This document shows positions 42,786 through 51,342 of a DNA stretch of 64,000 nt, piece by piece. Under the pieces are notes generated by a model. That model worked only from the letters and a program-made list of their open reading frames with translations. It ran no database searches and was not told where the DNA came from. This DNA comes from Methyloprofundus sp. Its GTDB lineage: Bacteria; Pseudomonadota; Gammaproteobacteria; Methylococcales; Methylomonadaceae. Both the position numbers and the translations under genes were made by a program. Position 1 is the stretch's first letter. Every line of letters starts with the position of its first letter. The stretch is taken from NCBI GenBank assembly GCA_016592635.1, contig AP023240.1:992001-1056000 (forward strand), given 5' to 3'.

Positions 42786-45032
42786 ATGTCCAATCCTTCA
42801 ATTCGCTCAGAGCGTAGCCTTGCACTCGTTTTATTATTTGCAGGAACACTTTTTGTCAGTGCAACCCTGATGTTCATTTTACAACCACTCTTTGGTAAAT
42901 TATTGTTACCATTGCTAGGTGGTTCGCCTGCTGTTTGGAATACCTGTATGGTGTTCTATCAAATATTGTTATTTTTCGGGTATTTATACGCGCATTTTAT
43001 CTCAACTCGCTTACCTAAATTACGTCAGATTCAGGTGCATGGTGCTTTTATACTTATCAGCCTGATTGCCTTGCCGGTGGCTTTACCTGAAAATATGGTG
43101 CCTCCTACAGAAGCAAATCCAACTTTGTGGTTAGTCTGGGTCTTGTTTATTTCAATTGGCTTGCCTTTTTTCGTACTCTCGACAACTTCACCCTTAATTC
43201 AAAAGTGGTTTTCGCATGTTGGGCATCATACGAGCCATGACCCCTACTATCTCTATGCGGCGAGTAATATTGGTAGTTTATTAGCTTTATTAAGTTACCC
43301 ATTTATTATTGAGCCTAATATTGGCTTAAGCATGCAGAAATCAGCATGGAGTGTTGGTTATATTGCTTTGATCTTGTTTATTGGTGGATGTGCTTGGTTG
43401 TTTATGCGCAATTATCAAGTGAGTGATGCAGAGTTGGCAGCCGCACAAGAGGAAATGCCTGAAGCACCTACTTTACGCAGTAAATTACATTGGGCGGCTT
43501 TGGCATTTGTACCTTCTAGTTTATTATTAGGGCTGACAAATTTTATTAGTACTGATATTGCGGCAGCCCCCTTATTGTGGATTATTCCACTGACTTTATA
43601 TTTATTCTCTTTTGTTTTAGTTTTTTCAGGTTGGGCCAAGCCGATTCACCGAGTATCCGTTTTTTTACAGCCGGTTGTGCTGGTGCCTTTTATTGCTTAC
43701 TCTTTTATCAACCCCGCGATCTTACCTTACTGGTTAGATTTGATTTTACATTTAACAGGGTTTTTCCTGGCTGTCATGGTGTGTCATGGCGAGTTGGCAA
43801 AACATCGTCCACATACTGCTTATTTGACATTATTTTATTTAATTATGTCCTTTGCCGGGATGCTGGGAGGTATGTTTAATACTTTTATAGCCCCGTTTAT
43901 TTTTTCAGGTATCTACGAGTACCCAATTATGATCGTGGCTGCTCTGTTATTACGGCCTATTGGTACTAGTGCAAGCTCTGAAGAGCCATGGCAAGTATGG
44001 ACTAAGCAAGCGGCTTTCCCAGCCTTGTTATTTGTCTTGGGCTGGGTGATTTATTTTGGCGTGGATGAATTAGGTGCCTATATGGATAATATTGGCACTG
44101 CGCTCATTTTATTTGCAGGTTTAACCTATACGTTTCGTCGACAAGCAGTCAGTCTTGCATTATTAACCGGGGTTATTATTTTCTTTATTGTAGGTTTGCG
44201 CGGCCATATGTCTAATACCATCTACAAAGAGCGGACATTCTTTGGGGTATTGTCGGTGCGGGATGCTGTTTTATTAAATGAGCAAGGGAGGCCTGAAAAG
44301 TATAAAGAGATATTTCATGGTACTACTAAACATGGAGCGCAACGCCAAGCTAGTCATGAGCTAGAGCCATTGACTTATTATAGTCGTCTTGGACCAATGG
44401 GGCAGTTGTTTAAAGAATTTGATAGTAGTAATAAGCAATGGCAAGTTGGTGTTGTGGGTTTAGGAGCAGGCGCATTGGCCTGTTATGCCCAAGCTCAGCA
44501 ACAATGGACTTTTTATGAAATTGACCCAGTTATGGTCGAAATTGCCCAAAATACCGAATATTTTAGCTATTTAAAACGATGTACTCCGAAAGCAACGATG
44601 GTCGTGGGTGATGCACGTTTATCTTTATTGGCTGAAGCAGATGCAAAATTTGACTTGTTGGTGATTGATGCATTTAGTTCAGATTCGGTGCCAACGCATT
44701 TATTGACTCAAGAGGCTTTGGCTTTATATTTTAGTAAAATAAAGCCAAATGGACTGTTGGCATTTCATATTACCAACCGCCATTTGGAGCTAAAAAAGGT
44801 ATTGGCTGATCATGCCAAGCAATTGCATTATGCTGCATTAATTCAAGAGTTTAAGCCACAGCAGAAAATCCCTCTAGTCGTTGCAACAGATTGGTTTGTA
44901 TTGGCTAAGAATGAGCAGGTATTGGCACCGCTATATAAAAATGGCTTAGGACGTTGGCAAAAGCCTGCTTTGTATTTTGATATGCAGCCCTGGACTGATG
45001 ACTTTACTAATATTGTTGGGATTTGGAAGTAG
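42786..45032 (+). CDS. Multi-span protein fused to a spermidine-synthase-like domain
   Basis: A protein of about 748 residues. The first 480 residues contain roughly a dozen membrane spans (SATLMFILQPLFGKLLLPLLGGS, FSTTSPLIQKWF-type region with YLYAASNIGSLLALL). The C-terminal 220 residues are a spermidine-synthase-like Rossmann domain: VGVVGLGAGALACY, TFYEIDPVMVEIA, VVGDARLSLL, LLVIDAFSSDSVPTHLLTQEA. Such fusions are widespread; aminopropyl transfer is not proven for them. The start is set at the ATG at 42786; the frame also opens at TTG 42774. Confidence 0.86.
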   Translation: MSNPSIRSERSLALVLLFAGTLFVSATLMFILQPLFGKLLLPLLGGSPAVWNTCMVFYQILLFFGYLYAHFISTRLPKLRQIQVHGAFILISLIALPVALPENMVPPTEANPTLWLVWVLFISIGLPFFVLSTTSPLIQKWFSHVGHHTSHDPYYLYAASNIGSLLALLSYPFIIEPNIGLSMQKSAWSVGYIALILFIGGCAWLFMRNYQVSDAELAAAQEEMPEAPTLRSKLHWAALAFVPSSLLLGLTNFISTDIAAAPLLWIIPLTLYLFSFVLVFSGWAKPIHRVSVFLQPVVLVPFIAYSFINPAILPYWLDLILHLTGFFLAVMVCHGELAKHRPHTAYLTLFYLIMSFAGMLGGMFNTFIAPFIFSGIYEYPIMIVAALLLRPIGTSASSEEPWQVWTKQAAFPALLFVLGWVIYFGVDELGAYMDNIGTALILFAGLTYTFRRQAVSLALLTGVIIFFIVGLRGHMSNTIYKERTFFGVLSVRDAVLLNEQGRPEKYKEIFHGTTKHGAQRQASHELEPLTYYSRLGPMGQLFKEFDSSNKQWQVGVVGLGAGALACYAQAQQQWTFYEIDPVMVEIAQNTEYFSYLKRCTPKATMVVGDARLSLLAEADAKFDLLVIDAFSSDSVPTHLLTQEALALYFSKIKPNGLLAFHITNRHLELKKVLADHAKQLHYAALIQEFKPQQKIPLVVATDWFVLAKNEQVLAPLYKNGLGRWQKPALYFDMQPWTDDFTNIVGIWK

Positions 45033-45072
45033 GGGGTTAGTAAAGAATAGGGCTTGGGGTAGATGATAAATT

Positions 45073-45098
45073 AGCGCGCAGGCTAAAGCCTGCGCGCT
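45073..45098. terminator. Strong GC-rich hairpin between convergent genes
   Basis: AGCGCGCAGGCT (45073-45084) / AGCCTGCGCGCT (45087-45098), a perfect 12-bp stem with a two-base loop, lies between two converging genes. There is no T-run, so it may be a REP-like element rather than a terminator. Confidence 0.6.
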
Positions 45099-45164
45099 GC
45101 GGTTGTTCATTATCAGTTATTTAGATAGTTCTTTAGCCTACATTTCATGAAATAAGCCAGTAGA

Positions 45165-46589
45165 TTAACCAAAGTTAATTTTTGCCTCTAAGTCATTGCG
45201 TGAATCTGCATTTTTTAAGGCTTCTTCTAAAGTAATACGTTTGGCTTTATATAAATCTAATAAAGCATCATCAAAAGTCTTCATGCTTTTGCTACCGCTG
45301 GTTTTCATTGCCTCTTTAATTTCACTTAAATCACCTTTTAAAATCAGGTTAGCAATATGGGGAGTATTGATGAGCACTTCAATAGCTGCACAGCGCTTGC
45401 CTTCTGAATCAGGAATCAGTCGTTGTGAAATGACGGCATTTAAGTTAATGGCCATATCCATAAATAGCTGCTTATGTTGTACGTGCGGGAACATATTAAT
45501 GATACGCTCCATTGCCTGATTGGCATTATTGGAGTGTAAAGTTGATATGCATAAGTGTCCAGTATTGGCTAATTCAAGTGCGGCCTCCATAGTTTCGCGG
45601 TCACGGATCTCACCAATTAAAATGACATCAGGTGCTTCACGCAAGCTGGCTTTTAAGGCGCGCGCATAGGAGGCAGTGTCAACGCCTACTTCACGTTGGT
45701 TAACAATGGACTTCAGGTTTGGGTGAGAAAATTCAACCGGATCTTCAATTGTTAAAATATGTCCTGCCGAATTCATATTACGATGGTTGATCATTGCTGC
45801 TAATGACGTTGATTTCCCTGAGCCAGTACCACCTACCATCAATAATAACCCACGCTTATCCATAATAAGTTCAGACAATACCTCAGGAAGGTTTAAGTCT
45901 TTTGTAGTGGGAATGACGGAAGGGATTAAACGTAATACTAGGCCAATGGTACGACGTTGGTAGAAGGCATTGACCCGAAAACGGGCGCTACCATCGGGTA
46001 AGCTAATCGCAAAATCTAAATCTTTATGTTGTTCAAATTCCTCGATCTGCTCATCATTCATGATGCGGTATGCAGCCGATTTTGTAAGTTCTGGAGTAAG
46101 CAGGTAGGTGTCGAGTTCAACTGCCGTGCCATGAATTTTAGTTTTAACAGGCGAGCCAGCGGTAATAAATAAATCTGAGCCCTCTAATTCTACGATTTTT
46201 TGTAAATAAGGCTGAATATCTAGGCTTTCTTGTGGCGCGGAACCTAATACGTTAATATCGGATATGGTTGGTGAGCTAAATACTTGGCGTTTATCAATAC
46301 TGATCAGGATCGATAATTGCTCATTTTTATCGTTAACTTCAACAATAAATTTATTTTTACCAAATAAGTTAGCTGCAAACCTTAATTGTTTTTCAATTGA
46401 GAATTGTAATTTTTGGGTATCATCAGTTATGTTCAAAAAAATATCATTAAGTATTTCATGAGTCAAGATAGTGTTACCAACTGCTTTTTCTTGGTCTAAT
46501 AAGCGTAAGCAGGGAGTTGAGCCAGTGCTGAGGTATAAGCTATCAGCATTTTTCTCGACCATTAACTTTATATAAGGGGTAATATCCAT
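45165..46589 (-). CDS. PilT/PilU-type pilus retraction ATPase with duplicated N-terminal domain
   Basis: A 474-residue type IV pilus retraction ATPase, about 100 residues longer than usual. The core (from about residue 124) has DIQPYLQKIVELEGSDLFIT, Walker A GGTGSGKSTS, the Asp box ILTIEDPVE, Walker B APDVILIGEIRD and the His box LSTLHSNNANQAM. Residues 1-105 are a weak copy of the same N-terminal domain (DITPYIKLMVEKNADSLYLSTG), without catalytic motifs. The neighbour upstream is a second, normal-length PilU-like ATPase, also on the minus strand; a repeat lies between them. Confidence 0.86.
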   Translation of the reverse strand: MDITPYIKLMVEKNADSLYLSTGSTPCLRLLDQEKAVGNTILTHEILNDIFLNITDDTQKLQFSIEKQLRFAANLFGKNKFIVEVNDKNEQLSILISIDKRQVFSSPTISDINVLGSAPQESLDIQPYLQKIVELEGSDLFITAGSPVKTKIHGTAVELDTYLLTPELTKSAAYRIMNDEQIEEFEQHKDLDFAISLPDGSARFRVNAFYQRRTIGLVLRLIPSVIPTTKDLNLPEVLSELIMDKRGLLLMVGGTGSGKSTSLAAMINHRNMNSAGHILTIEDPVEFSHPNLKSIVNQREVGVDTASYARALKASLREAPDVILIGEIRDRETMEAALELANTGHLCISTLHSNNANQAMERIINMFPHVQHKQLFMDMAINLNAVISQRLIPDSEGKRCAAIEVLINTPHIANLILKGDLSEIKEAMKTSGSKSMKTFDDALLDLYKAKRITLEEALKNADSRNDLEAKINFG

Positions 46590-46681
46590 AATTAATATTA
46601 GTAGCAGTATGACTTATTTTGTACCAAAGTATAAAAATAAGGTGGGCAGGATTTTCGTGTGTACGAGGCGAATAACTTGAA

Positions 46682-46735
46682 TATGAAAAAAAATTCTGCG
46701 TATTGTAGTTAAATGAATTACGCTTGGGTACTTAT
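46682..46735. repeat. MITE-like element, partial copy 2
   Basis: These 54 bases match 39332-39385 at 48 positions, including an eight-A run and the terminal CTTGGGT-CTTAT. The left half of the element is not clearly preserved. It lies between the two pilus ATPase genes. Confidence 0.75.
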
Positions 46736-46824
46736 CTATGCCACACGGCCATTGACAATAAAGTTAGTTAATAAAGTTCATTGTCGTGGTTATGTAACAT
46801 CTATGGCTTATCAAAAGAAATGAT

Positions 46825-47952
46825 TTAGTCATCAGTATCAGCAAGGGATAGTTCATTTTCCTCGCCTGCACCACCACCTGCTAGTTTGATTTGTAAGCGT
46901 AGTTCATTGGCCGAATCGGCATTTCTAAGTGCCTCATCATAGTTTATCCGGCCTTCTTGATAAAGTTCAAAAATAGCTTGGTCGAAAGTTTTCATACCTA
47001 ATTCGCGAGATTTAGCCATGATGGGTTTCATCCCTGAAATATCACCTTTAGCAATTAGATCGGACATAAGAGGGGTATTAATAAGGATTTCAATGGCTGC
47101 ACAGCGACCACCATCAACCGTTTTGATCAGACGTTGAGAGATAATGGCGCGCAAGTTTAATGATATATCTTGCATTAATTTAGCTTGAGTTTCTGTTGAA
47201 AAGAACCCTAACATTCGGTCAATAGCTTGGTTAGCATTATTGGCATGCAGAGTTGCTAATGCCAAGTGGCCAGTTTGAGCAAACTCCAATCCAAAATTCA
47301 TAATTTCTTTATCACGAATTTCTCCCAATACAATGACATCAGGCGCTTGACGTAAAGTGTTGTGCAGTGCAATTTCCCAGCCATTGGTATCAACCCCGAC
47401 CTCGCGTTGCATGATCACGCAGTTTTTATGTTGGTGTACGTATTCAATAGGGTCTTCAATGGTAATGATGTGGCCATAGCTATTTTCATTGCGATGATCC
47501 AGCATGGAAGCCATGGATGTTGACTTACCTGAGCCAGTCCCGCCAACCATGATAATTAAACCTGTTTTCGACATAATCAGGTCTTTCAGTATGGGAGGGA
47601 GGCCAAGCTGCTCAAAATTGGGTATTTCAGCAGCAATAGTACGCATTACCAAGCCTTGCATTCCCTGTTGTACATAGGCATTAACTCGAAAACGACATAG
47701 CCCGGCAGGAGAGATTGCAAAGTTACATTCCTTGCTCTCTTCAAATTCCTTTAGCTGCTTATCATTCATGATGCACTGAGTAAGAGACTTTGCATCATTC
47801 GCTGATAGGGGCTGTTTGGAGATAGGGGTCATAATGCCCTTTATCTTCATTGCAGGTGGAAATCCAGCGGTTATAAATAGATCGGAGCCGTCCTTTTCTA
47901 GCATCAGTTTGAGCAGCTTCAAGATAAAGGACATCGCGTCATTTCTTTCCAT
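46825..47952 (-). CDS. pilU: PilU-type twitching ATPase
   Basis: A 375-residue PilT/PilU family ATPase. Motifs are SDLFITAGFPPAMKIKG at the N-terminus, Walker A GGTGSGKSTSM, IITIEDPIEYVH, Walker B APDVIVLGEIRD and the His box LATLHANNANQAID. The acidic C-terminal tail with GGGAGEENELSLADTDD favours PilU over PilT. AAGGTG precedes the ATG at 47952. It powers pilus retraction in the cytoplasm together with PilT; the following longer paralogue may be that partner. Confidence 0.88.
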   Translation of the reverse strand: MERNDAMSFILKLLKLMLEKDGSDLFITAGFPPAMKIKGIMTPISKQPLSANDAKSLTQCIMNDKQLKEFEESKECNFAISPAGLCRFRVNAYVQQGMQGLVMRTIAAEIPNFEQLGLPPILKDLIMSKTGLIIMVGGTGSGKSTSMASMLDHRNENSYGHIITIEDPIEYVHQHKNCVIMQREVGVDTNGWEIALHNTLRQAPDVIVLGEIRDKEIMNFGLEFAQTGHLALATLHANNANQAIDRMLGFFSTETQAKLMQDISLNLRAIISQRLIKTVDGGRCAAIEILINTPLMSDLIAKGDISGMKPIMAKSRELGMKTFDQAIFELYQEGRINYDEALRNADSANELRLQIKLAGGGAGEENELSLADTDD

Positions 47953-48179
47953 GGGGCACCTTTTTTAGTTAATGAGTAAAGTTTAGGGGCGAGAACTTAA
48001 TAATATCCAAATCTGACTTGCTATGTATCTGTGTTTCTAGCACGACTGTTCGGCTAATTTAGTATTATGTTCGGGTATTGTTAAGTCCTTGCCCCTTGGT
48101 CTCTACTGTGCATTGAGTTTTAAGTCCTTTTAGTTTGGTACAAGTAGGGTTAATTTGCAAGGTTGATAAGCATTATGTG

Positions 48180-48473
48180 TTAAATATTTTGTACCAAGAT
48201 CCAAGGTTTGATGACCACTGCCCAGACCATGCTATTGTTTTTAATCCAGTCTGTTGCTTGTTGGTCAGAAACTAAGTGTACTTGTTTGTTTTGCATCCAT
48301 TGCTCTACCAAGGTTTTATTGTCTTTAGAGAATGCGTCGGAAACTTCGACTAAATCAAGCTCTGGGGCAATAAAAACAGCCAAGCCACTGGCAAAAAAAC
48401 GCTGTAGTTCGGACCAGGCGATTTTAGAGGTCTCTTGATTTACTTTGTCTTGGGTTAGGTCTTCTTGTGTCAT
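48180..48473 (-). CDS. DUF2288 family protein
   Basis: A 97-residue DUF2288 protein with the full family pattern NQETSKIAWSELQRFFASGL, APELDLVEVSDAFSKD, VEQWM and WAVVIKPWILVQ. No function is assigned to the family. It is upstream of nothing obvious: a 227-base gap separates it from pilU, and mutM follows 80 bases on, on the same strand. Confidence 0.88.
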   Translation of the reverse strand: MTQEDLTQDKVNQETSKIAWSELQRFFASGLAVFIAPELDLVEVSDAFSKDNKTLVEQWMQNKQVHLVSDQQATDWIKNNSMVWAVVIKPWILVQNI

Positions 48474-48554
48474 AAGGGGATGTTAATTGCAAAGGGAAAG
48501 GCTGCAATATGTTAGGTAGCTGCAGTGACATAGTTTTAGTGGAAGCAATAAAAA

Positions 48555-49370
48555 TTATTTTTGGCAAGTGCTGCAATAAATAGTCGTTCTGCCAGATTGT
48601 TTTATTTCAGTTAAAGCTTGCTTGCAATATATGCAAGGTAAGCCTTTACGCCCATAGGCGCTTAATTGTTGTTTAAAATAACCAGGCTTACCATCACTAC
48701 CAACGAAATCACGCAAGCTAGTGCCGCCTTGGTTAATGGCTAGGCTTAGGGTCTTTTTGATTTCAATGACTAAATGGTGATATTCATTGGCTGAAATTTG
48801 GCCGGCAGCGCGAGTAGGATTGATGCTGGCATAAAAAAGTACTTCAGTACAATAAATATTGCCTATACCAGTGACAATGTTTTGATTCATTATAAATTGT
48901 TTAATACTGACTTTGCGTTGGCGTGATATTTGGTAAAGATAGTCAGCTGAAAAATCGTTACTTAATGGCTCAGGGCCTAATTTGTTTAATAATGCGTGAG
49001 TATGGGGTGTTTTTCCTAGCCATAAGACTGCACCAAAGCGGCGTGGGTCAGTTAAGCGTATGCCTTGCCTGTGTGTGAAAAGTATCTCAAAATGATCATG
49101 CTTTGCAGGCGCAGTGTCGGTAGTTATGATGCGTAAGCTACCTGACATGCCTAGGTGGATTAATAAGGTTCCTGACTCAAAATTTAGTAGTAAATATTTG
49201 GCTCTACGATTGAGGCTTTGTAGAGTTTGTTGTTCAATTAATTGAGGAAGTTTGGGGGGAATTGGCCAGCGCAGTTTGGGGTGGCGTATGATAACCTTGC
49301 TAACAATTTGACCTTTAATATGCGGTGTTATGCCGCGTAAGGTTGTTTCAACTTCAGGGAGTTCGGGCAT
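48555..49370 (-). CDS. mutM: Formamidopyrimidine-DNA glycosylase
   Basis: Fpg/MutM removes 8-oxoguanine and ring-opened purines from DNA. The 271-residue protein starts PELPEVETTLRG with the catalytic Pro and Glu. The conserved LLIHLGMSGSLRI, the NIVTGIGNIYCTEVLF helix-two-turn-helix, and the C-terminal zinc finger with CIYCKQ and CSTCQK are all present. Confidence 0.95.
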   Translation of the reverse strand: MPELPEVETTLRGITPHIKGQIVSKVIIRHPKLRWPIPPKLPQLIEQQTLQSLNRRAKYLLLNFESGTLLIHLGMSGSLRIITTDTAPAKHDHFEILFTHRQGIRLTDPRRFGAVLWLGKTPHTHALLNKLGPEPLSNDFSADYLYQISRQRKVSIKQFIMNQNIVTGIGNIYCTEVLFYASINPTRAAGQISANEYHHLVIEIKKTLSLAINQGGTSLRDFVGSDGKPGYFKQQLSAYGRKGLPCIYCKQALTEIKQSGRTTIYCSTCQK

Positions 49371-49387
49371 TGTTACGTCAAGCAGGG

Positions 49388-49903
49388 TTAGTAATGCAGT
49401 AAGCTATGCACTTCGTAGTTAGCTAACTTTTCTTTACCTTTAAGAAAGTCCAATTCAATCACGAAAGCGAGTGCCTCCACGCGTGCGCCAAGTTTTTCTA
49501 TCAGTTCGCAGCTTGCTTTCGCTGTGCCGCCTGTTGCAAGGAGGTCATCAATTAAGAGTACTCGGTCATTTTTATTTAAAGCATCGCTATGCACTTCTAA
49601 GCTGGCTGAACCGTACTCTAGTTCATACGAAACGCTTTGCGCATCATAAGGTAGTTTGCCCGGTTTTCTCAAAGGAATGAAAGGGAGGTTTAGTTCCCAT
49701 GCAACAAGAGATCCAAAGATAAAGCCTCGTGCTTCCATGCCTGCAACGGCTGTAATATCACGCCCTAAAAAAGGGTTGATAAGCTGGTACGTTGCTAAAC
49801 GCAGACTAGCTGGATCTTTTACCAGTGGGGTAATATCCTTGAAAATAATACCAGATTTAGGGAAGTCCGGAATATCACGAATTTTATCTTTAAGTCGCTG
49901 CAT
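49388..49903 (-). CDS. apt: Adenine phosphoribosyltransferase
   Basis: Apt salvages adenine to AMP with PRPP in the cytoplasm. Core motifs are IRDIPDFPKSGIIFKDITPL, GMEARGFIFGSLVAWEL, LPFIPLRKPGKLP and the PRPP loop VLLIDDLLATGGTAKA. The ATG at 49903 gives the standard start (MQRLKDKIRDIP); a longer frame to 49951 would overlap the preceding gene. It begins one base after the squalene monooxygenase stop, so it shares that transcript. Confidence 0.92.
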   Translation of the reverse strand: MQRLKDKIRDIPDFPKSGIIFKDITPLVKDPASLRLATYQLINPFLGRDITAVAGMEARGFIFGSLVAWELNLPFIPLRKPGKLPYDAQSVSYELEYGSASLEVHSDALNKNDRVLLIDDLLATGGTAKASCELIEKLGARVEALAFVIELDFLKGKEKLANYEVHSLLHY

Positions 49904-49904
49904 T

Positions 49905-51287
49905 TTAATGTTGGATATTTTTTTTGTAAAATGAGCTAGGACGGAGTTCATTTACAGCCAGTGGCTTGATGATGCAAAACGAATCTTTAATGATTCGAAA
50001 TACATTGCTAAGGCTCATATTGCTATGCATGGACAAGTTTTTAATGCAGAGTAAAGAAACGCTGAAAAAGTGTTTAATGAGTATTTTAGGGTTTCTGTTT
50101 AGACCAGCTAATAAGGTGATGGGGCTAGGGTTGCCTGCTTTGTTACTGCCTTGGCGTAAATATTCAAAAACACCTTGTTTGAGTAGATCGTTTGACATAA
50201 CGCCATAAAGTGCATTTGCCATGATATTGACATTGGTGTTGGCATGGTAACGATCTTGATAATATAGTTCTAGTTTTTCATGAATCAACTTGGAGTCATT
50301 AAAATCAGGCATTGCTAGCAAGTGTGTGCTTAGCAGCAAGACATCGTTGAATACGGCTGTTAGGCCGCCACCTGTTAATGGGTGGCGCATATTAAGTGCA
50401 TCACCTAGTAATACCGCCCCTTCTCTTAATACAGGTTTGGCGGGCATGTAGTGGTTCGGCATTACTTTGAAGTCATCTTCGGCTAGCGCATTAGCAAAGC
50501 ACTCTTTAAATTCCTCAGGAAGAAAAGGTGCAACTTTATTCGCTATATGTGTTTTTATATCGTCTTTTTTAGGTGCTTTATCGCCAGGAAAGTCAATTAG
50601 TAAGCGTGTTTCGGTGCTAGAAATTGGGTAGCAAATAAAAGGCGTCGGTGCTGACAAAAAAACATGCCCATGGTTAGGGAAAGGGAGTTTACAGTCCTTT
50701 AATACTAAGCCGATAAAAAATGAGGTAACTGATTTAACGTTGTTACTTAAATCTTTACGAAAATTAGAGAAAAATCCATCACTCATGATGGTAAGTTTTG
50801 CATGAATACTTTTATATTCTCTGGTGTGTTTTTCGCGGTATTTAACACCTGTTACTACGCCTGATTCGTCTTCTGTAAGTTCTGATACGGTGCCGTGGAT
50901 TTGGCTGACGCTGTCATTACTAAGTGCATCCTCACGAATTTTTTGTAAGAAGCGTCCATTGTGTAGACCAATGCCATGATAGTCGGTTGCATCATTTTGG
51001 TTATAAGAAATGGAGAACTTATTCTCATTTTGAAATAAAGCATAACCATAAACAGGTTGCGCATCAAAACCTTCAAGTAGGCGTTCTAAGCCCATTTTTT
51101 TTAAGGTCTCAACTGCACCAGGTTGTAGTAATTCGCCGACTATACGTCTTTTTTCAGTGTATTCTCTGTCAATTAACGCAATTTTGATGTCTTTAGATGC
51201 AAGGTATGCAGCAATCGTTGCACCTGCCATACCGGCTCCGACAATACAAATGTCATATAAATCATTATGTTCAGATGGTGTGTTCAT
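49905..51287 (-). CDS. Squalene monooxygenase (epoxidase)
   Basis: A flavoprotein of 460 residues that makes 2,3-oxidosqualene, the substrate of the neighbouring cyclase. It has the FAD dinucleotide fold CIVGAGMAGATIAAYLA, the squalene-epoxidase motif RRIVGELLQPGAVETL, HNGRFLQKIREDAL, and the GDALNMRHPLTGGGLTAVFND motif, all like eukaryotic SQE. It is encoded 55 bases downstream of the cyclase gene on the same strand, which makes a two-gene sterol unit followed by apt. Bacterial homologues are known from sterol-producing methanotrophs. Confidence 0.92.
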   Translation of the reverse strand: MNTPSEHNDLYDICIVGAGMAGATIAAYLASKDIKIALIDREYTEKRRIVGELLQPGAVETLKKMGLERLLEGFDAQPVYGYALFQNENKFSISYNQNDATDYHGIGLHNGRFLQKIREDALSNDSVSQIHGTVSELTEDESGVVTGVKYREKHTREYKSIHAKLTIMSDGFFSNFRKDLSNNVKSVTSFFIGLVLKDCKLPFPNHGHVFLSAPTPFICYPISSTETRLLIDFPGDKAPKKDDIKTHIANKVAPFLPEEFKECFANALAEDDFKVMPNHYMPAKPVLREGAVLLGDALNMRHPLTGGGLTAVFNDVLLLSTHLLAMPDFNDSKLIHEKLELYYQDRYHANTNVNIMANALYGVMSNDLLKQGVFEYLRQGSNKAGNPSPITLLAGLNRNPKILIKHFFSVSLLCIKNLSMHSNMSLSNVFRIIKDSFCIIKPLAVNELRPSSFYKKNIQH

Positions 51288-51342
51288 AAGTAGTCTTCTT
51301 AATAGGCTTTAAGTATCTAATTCTAGTATGAATTACGAATCA

